DNA of 36,072 nucleotides. It comes from Candidatus Poribacteria bacterium. GTDB lineage: Bacteria > Poribacteria > WGA-4E > JAJDTR01. The DNA lies in NCBI GenBank assembly GCA_022827055.1, contig JAJDTR010000071.1:1-36072 (forward strand). The letters run 5' to 3'. The notes under the pieces were generated by a model. That model made no database searches. It was not told the DNA's origin and saw only the letters and a list, made by a program, of their open reading frames with translations. The position numbers were made by a program, and so were the translations under genes. Positions 35,343 to 36,072 of the stretch are shown piece by piece; position 1 is the first letter of the stretch, and every line of letters begins with the position of its first letter.

Positions 35343-36072
35343 TTATTTTGTTCGCATGCCCCTGGCCACGTCCCACAGCAGAATGGTGTCTTCCCAGTTT
35401 AAACCGGCGATCATCTGACCATCAGGGCTGAATGCCACGCGAGAAATCTGGCTCGTGCTATCATCAAAAGTCTGTTTGTGTTCGCCGGTAATAGCATCCC
35501 ACAACCGGGTTGTAGTGTCCCTACTTCCACTCAGGACCTTCCCACCATCGGGGCTGAACGCTACACTAGTGACCGCGTATTTGTGTCCTGTGAGGGTGTG
35601 TTTGTTCTCACCAGTGATTGCATCCCACAGTCGGATTGTCAAGTCCTCACTTCCACTTGCGATTGTTCCACCATCGGGACTGAACGCTACGCTAGTGACG
35701 GGGTAGCTATGCCCTTCAAGTGTACGCTTGTGTGCCCCGGTGACCGCATTCCATAAACGGATGGTCGAATCCCGATCTTCGATGTAGTTCGTCTCTCCGC
35801 TGGCACTAGCAAGCGTCCCGCCATCTGGACTGAACACTATGTTAGTTACAATATTCGTATGTCCTTCAAGAGCTTGCTTGTGCGTGTCCGAGACTACATC
35901 CCACAGCCGGATCGCATTGGTGGGCCAATTTCCACCAACGGCAAGAGTCCTGCCATCGGGACGTAACGCAATCGCCCAATGCGAACCCACTTTGAGCGTG
36001 CGCTTGTGTGCACCAGTTACCGCATCCCAAAGCCGGACAGTACCATCCCCACTTCCACTGTAAAGTGTAGAT
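35343..36072 (-). CDS. WD40-repeat protein, upstream part, 5' end beyond window
   Basis: The frame is open to the right edge; the first codons seen read STLYSGSGDGTVRLWDAVTG, which is the end of a WD40 blade, so the real start is outside the window. Five further blades follow, including PDGRTLAVGGNWPTNAIRLW and SPDGGTIASGSEDLTIRLWD. One blade has an insertion (ASGETNYIEDRDSTIRLWN). The frame stops at TAA after ARGMRTK, immediately followed in the +1 register by the remaining seven blades (34457-35342). With about 13 blades in the window, an intact protein would hold at least two propellers. The repeats are very similar at the DNA level. Confidence 0.85.
   Translation of the reverse strand, partial: STLYSGSGDGTVRLWDAVTGAHKRTLKVGSHWAIALRPDGRTLAVGGNWPTNAIRLWDVVSDTHKQALEGHTNIVTNIVFSPDGGTLASASGETNYIEDRDSTIRLWNAVTGAHKRTLEGHSYPVTSVAFSPDGGTIASGSEDLTIRLWDAITGENKHTLTGHKYAVTSVAFSPDGGKVLSGSRDTTTRLWDAITGEHKQTFDDSTSQISRVAFSPDGQMIAGLNWEDTILLWDVARGMRTK

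Overview
ORGANISM. No rRNA, tRNA or taxonomic marker gene is present, so the assignment is an inference from gene content. The mix resembles sponge-associated Candidatus Poribacteria, or less likely a planctomycete-type relative: LamG-domain secreted proteins, PhyH dioxygenase, a long WD40 protein, Gfo/Idh/MocA oxidoreductases, a DUF6785-like membrane protein, several non-standard glycoside hydrolases, and many short palindromic repeats between genes. Coding density is moderate. All genes but one (17249-18340) read on the minus strand.  LAYOUT. 1-931: 5' part of a multi-pass membrane protein cut by the window edge. 1156-5210: Gfo/Idh/MocA oxidoreductase, GH36-type alpha-galactosidase and a secreted LamG protein, probably co-transcribed as LamG > galactosidase > oxidoreductase. 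5211-6382: repeat-rich non-coding DNA. 6383-9660: three secreted jelly-roll-type proteins, two of them tandem LamG paralogues. 10330-16880: two large GH2 paralogues, the second with a signal peptide. 17249-18340: a second Gfo/Idh/MocA gene on the plus strand, converging on an ABM-domain gene with a hairpin terminator between them. 18976-21549: a TonB-dependent receptor that is visibly more G+C-rich than everything around it, probably acquired. 21813-23034: an IS630-type insertion sequence with a frameshifted transposase, abutting a MITE-like inverted repeat. 23311-27216: a sialidase-like BNR protein, a second GH36-type alpha-galactosidase and another LamG protein, reading as one operon. 27636-33053: a third GH2 paralogue followed by a CBM9-like plus TIM-barrel protein. 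33420-34376: a PhyH dioxygenase. 34457 to the right edge: a WD40 propeller gene broken by a one-base frameshift.  HOW IT FITS. The window looks like a glycan-foraging region. Secreted LamG proteins could bind carbohydrate. Two alpha-galactosidases, three GH2 enzymes, a sialidase-like protein and a CBM9/TIM-barrel protein would trim complex, possibly host-derived, oligosaccharides. The oxidoreductases could process released sugars or sugar acids. Most hydrolases lack a visible signal peptide while the LamG proteins have one, which suggests capture outside and hydrolysis inside.  MOST UNUSUAL. Five secreted proteins of at least two different domain types end in the same short C-terminal tail, approximately GK[LI]A..WG.[IL]K, which looks like an undescribed sorting or anchoring signal. 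Also notable are the foreign TonB receptor with a native-looking N-terminal graft, a fused C-terminal domain shared by three GH2 paralogues, and several families of interspersed palindromic or inverted-repeat elements.
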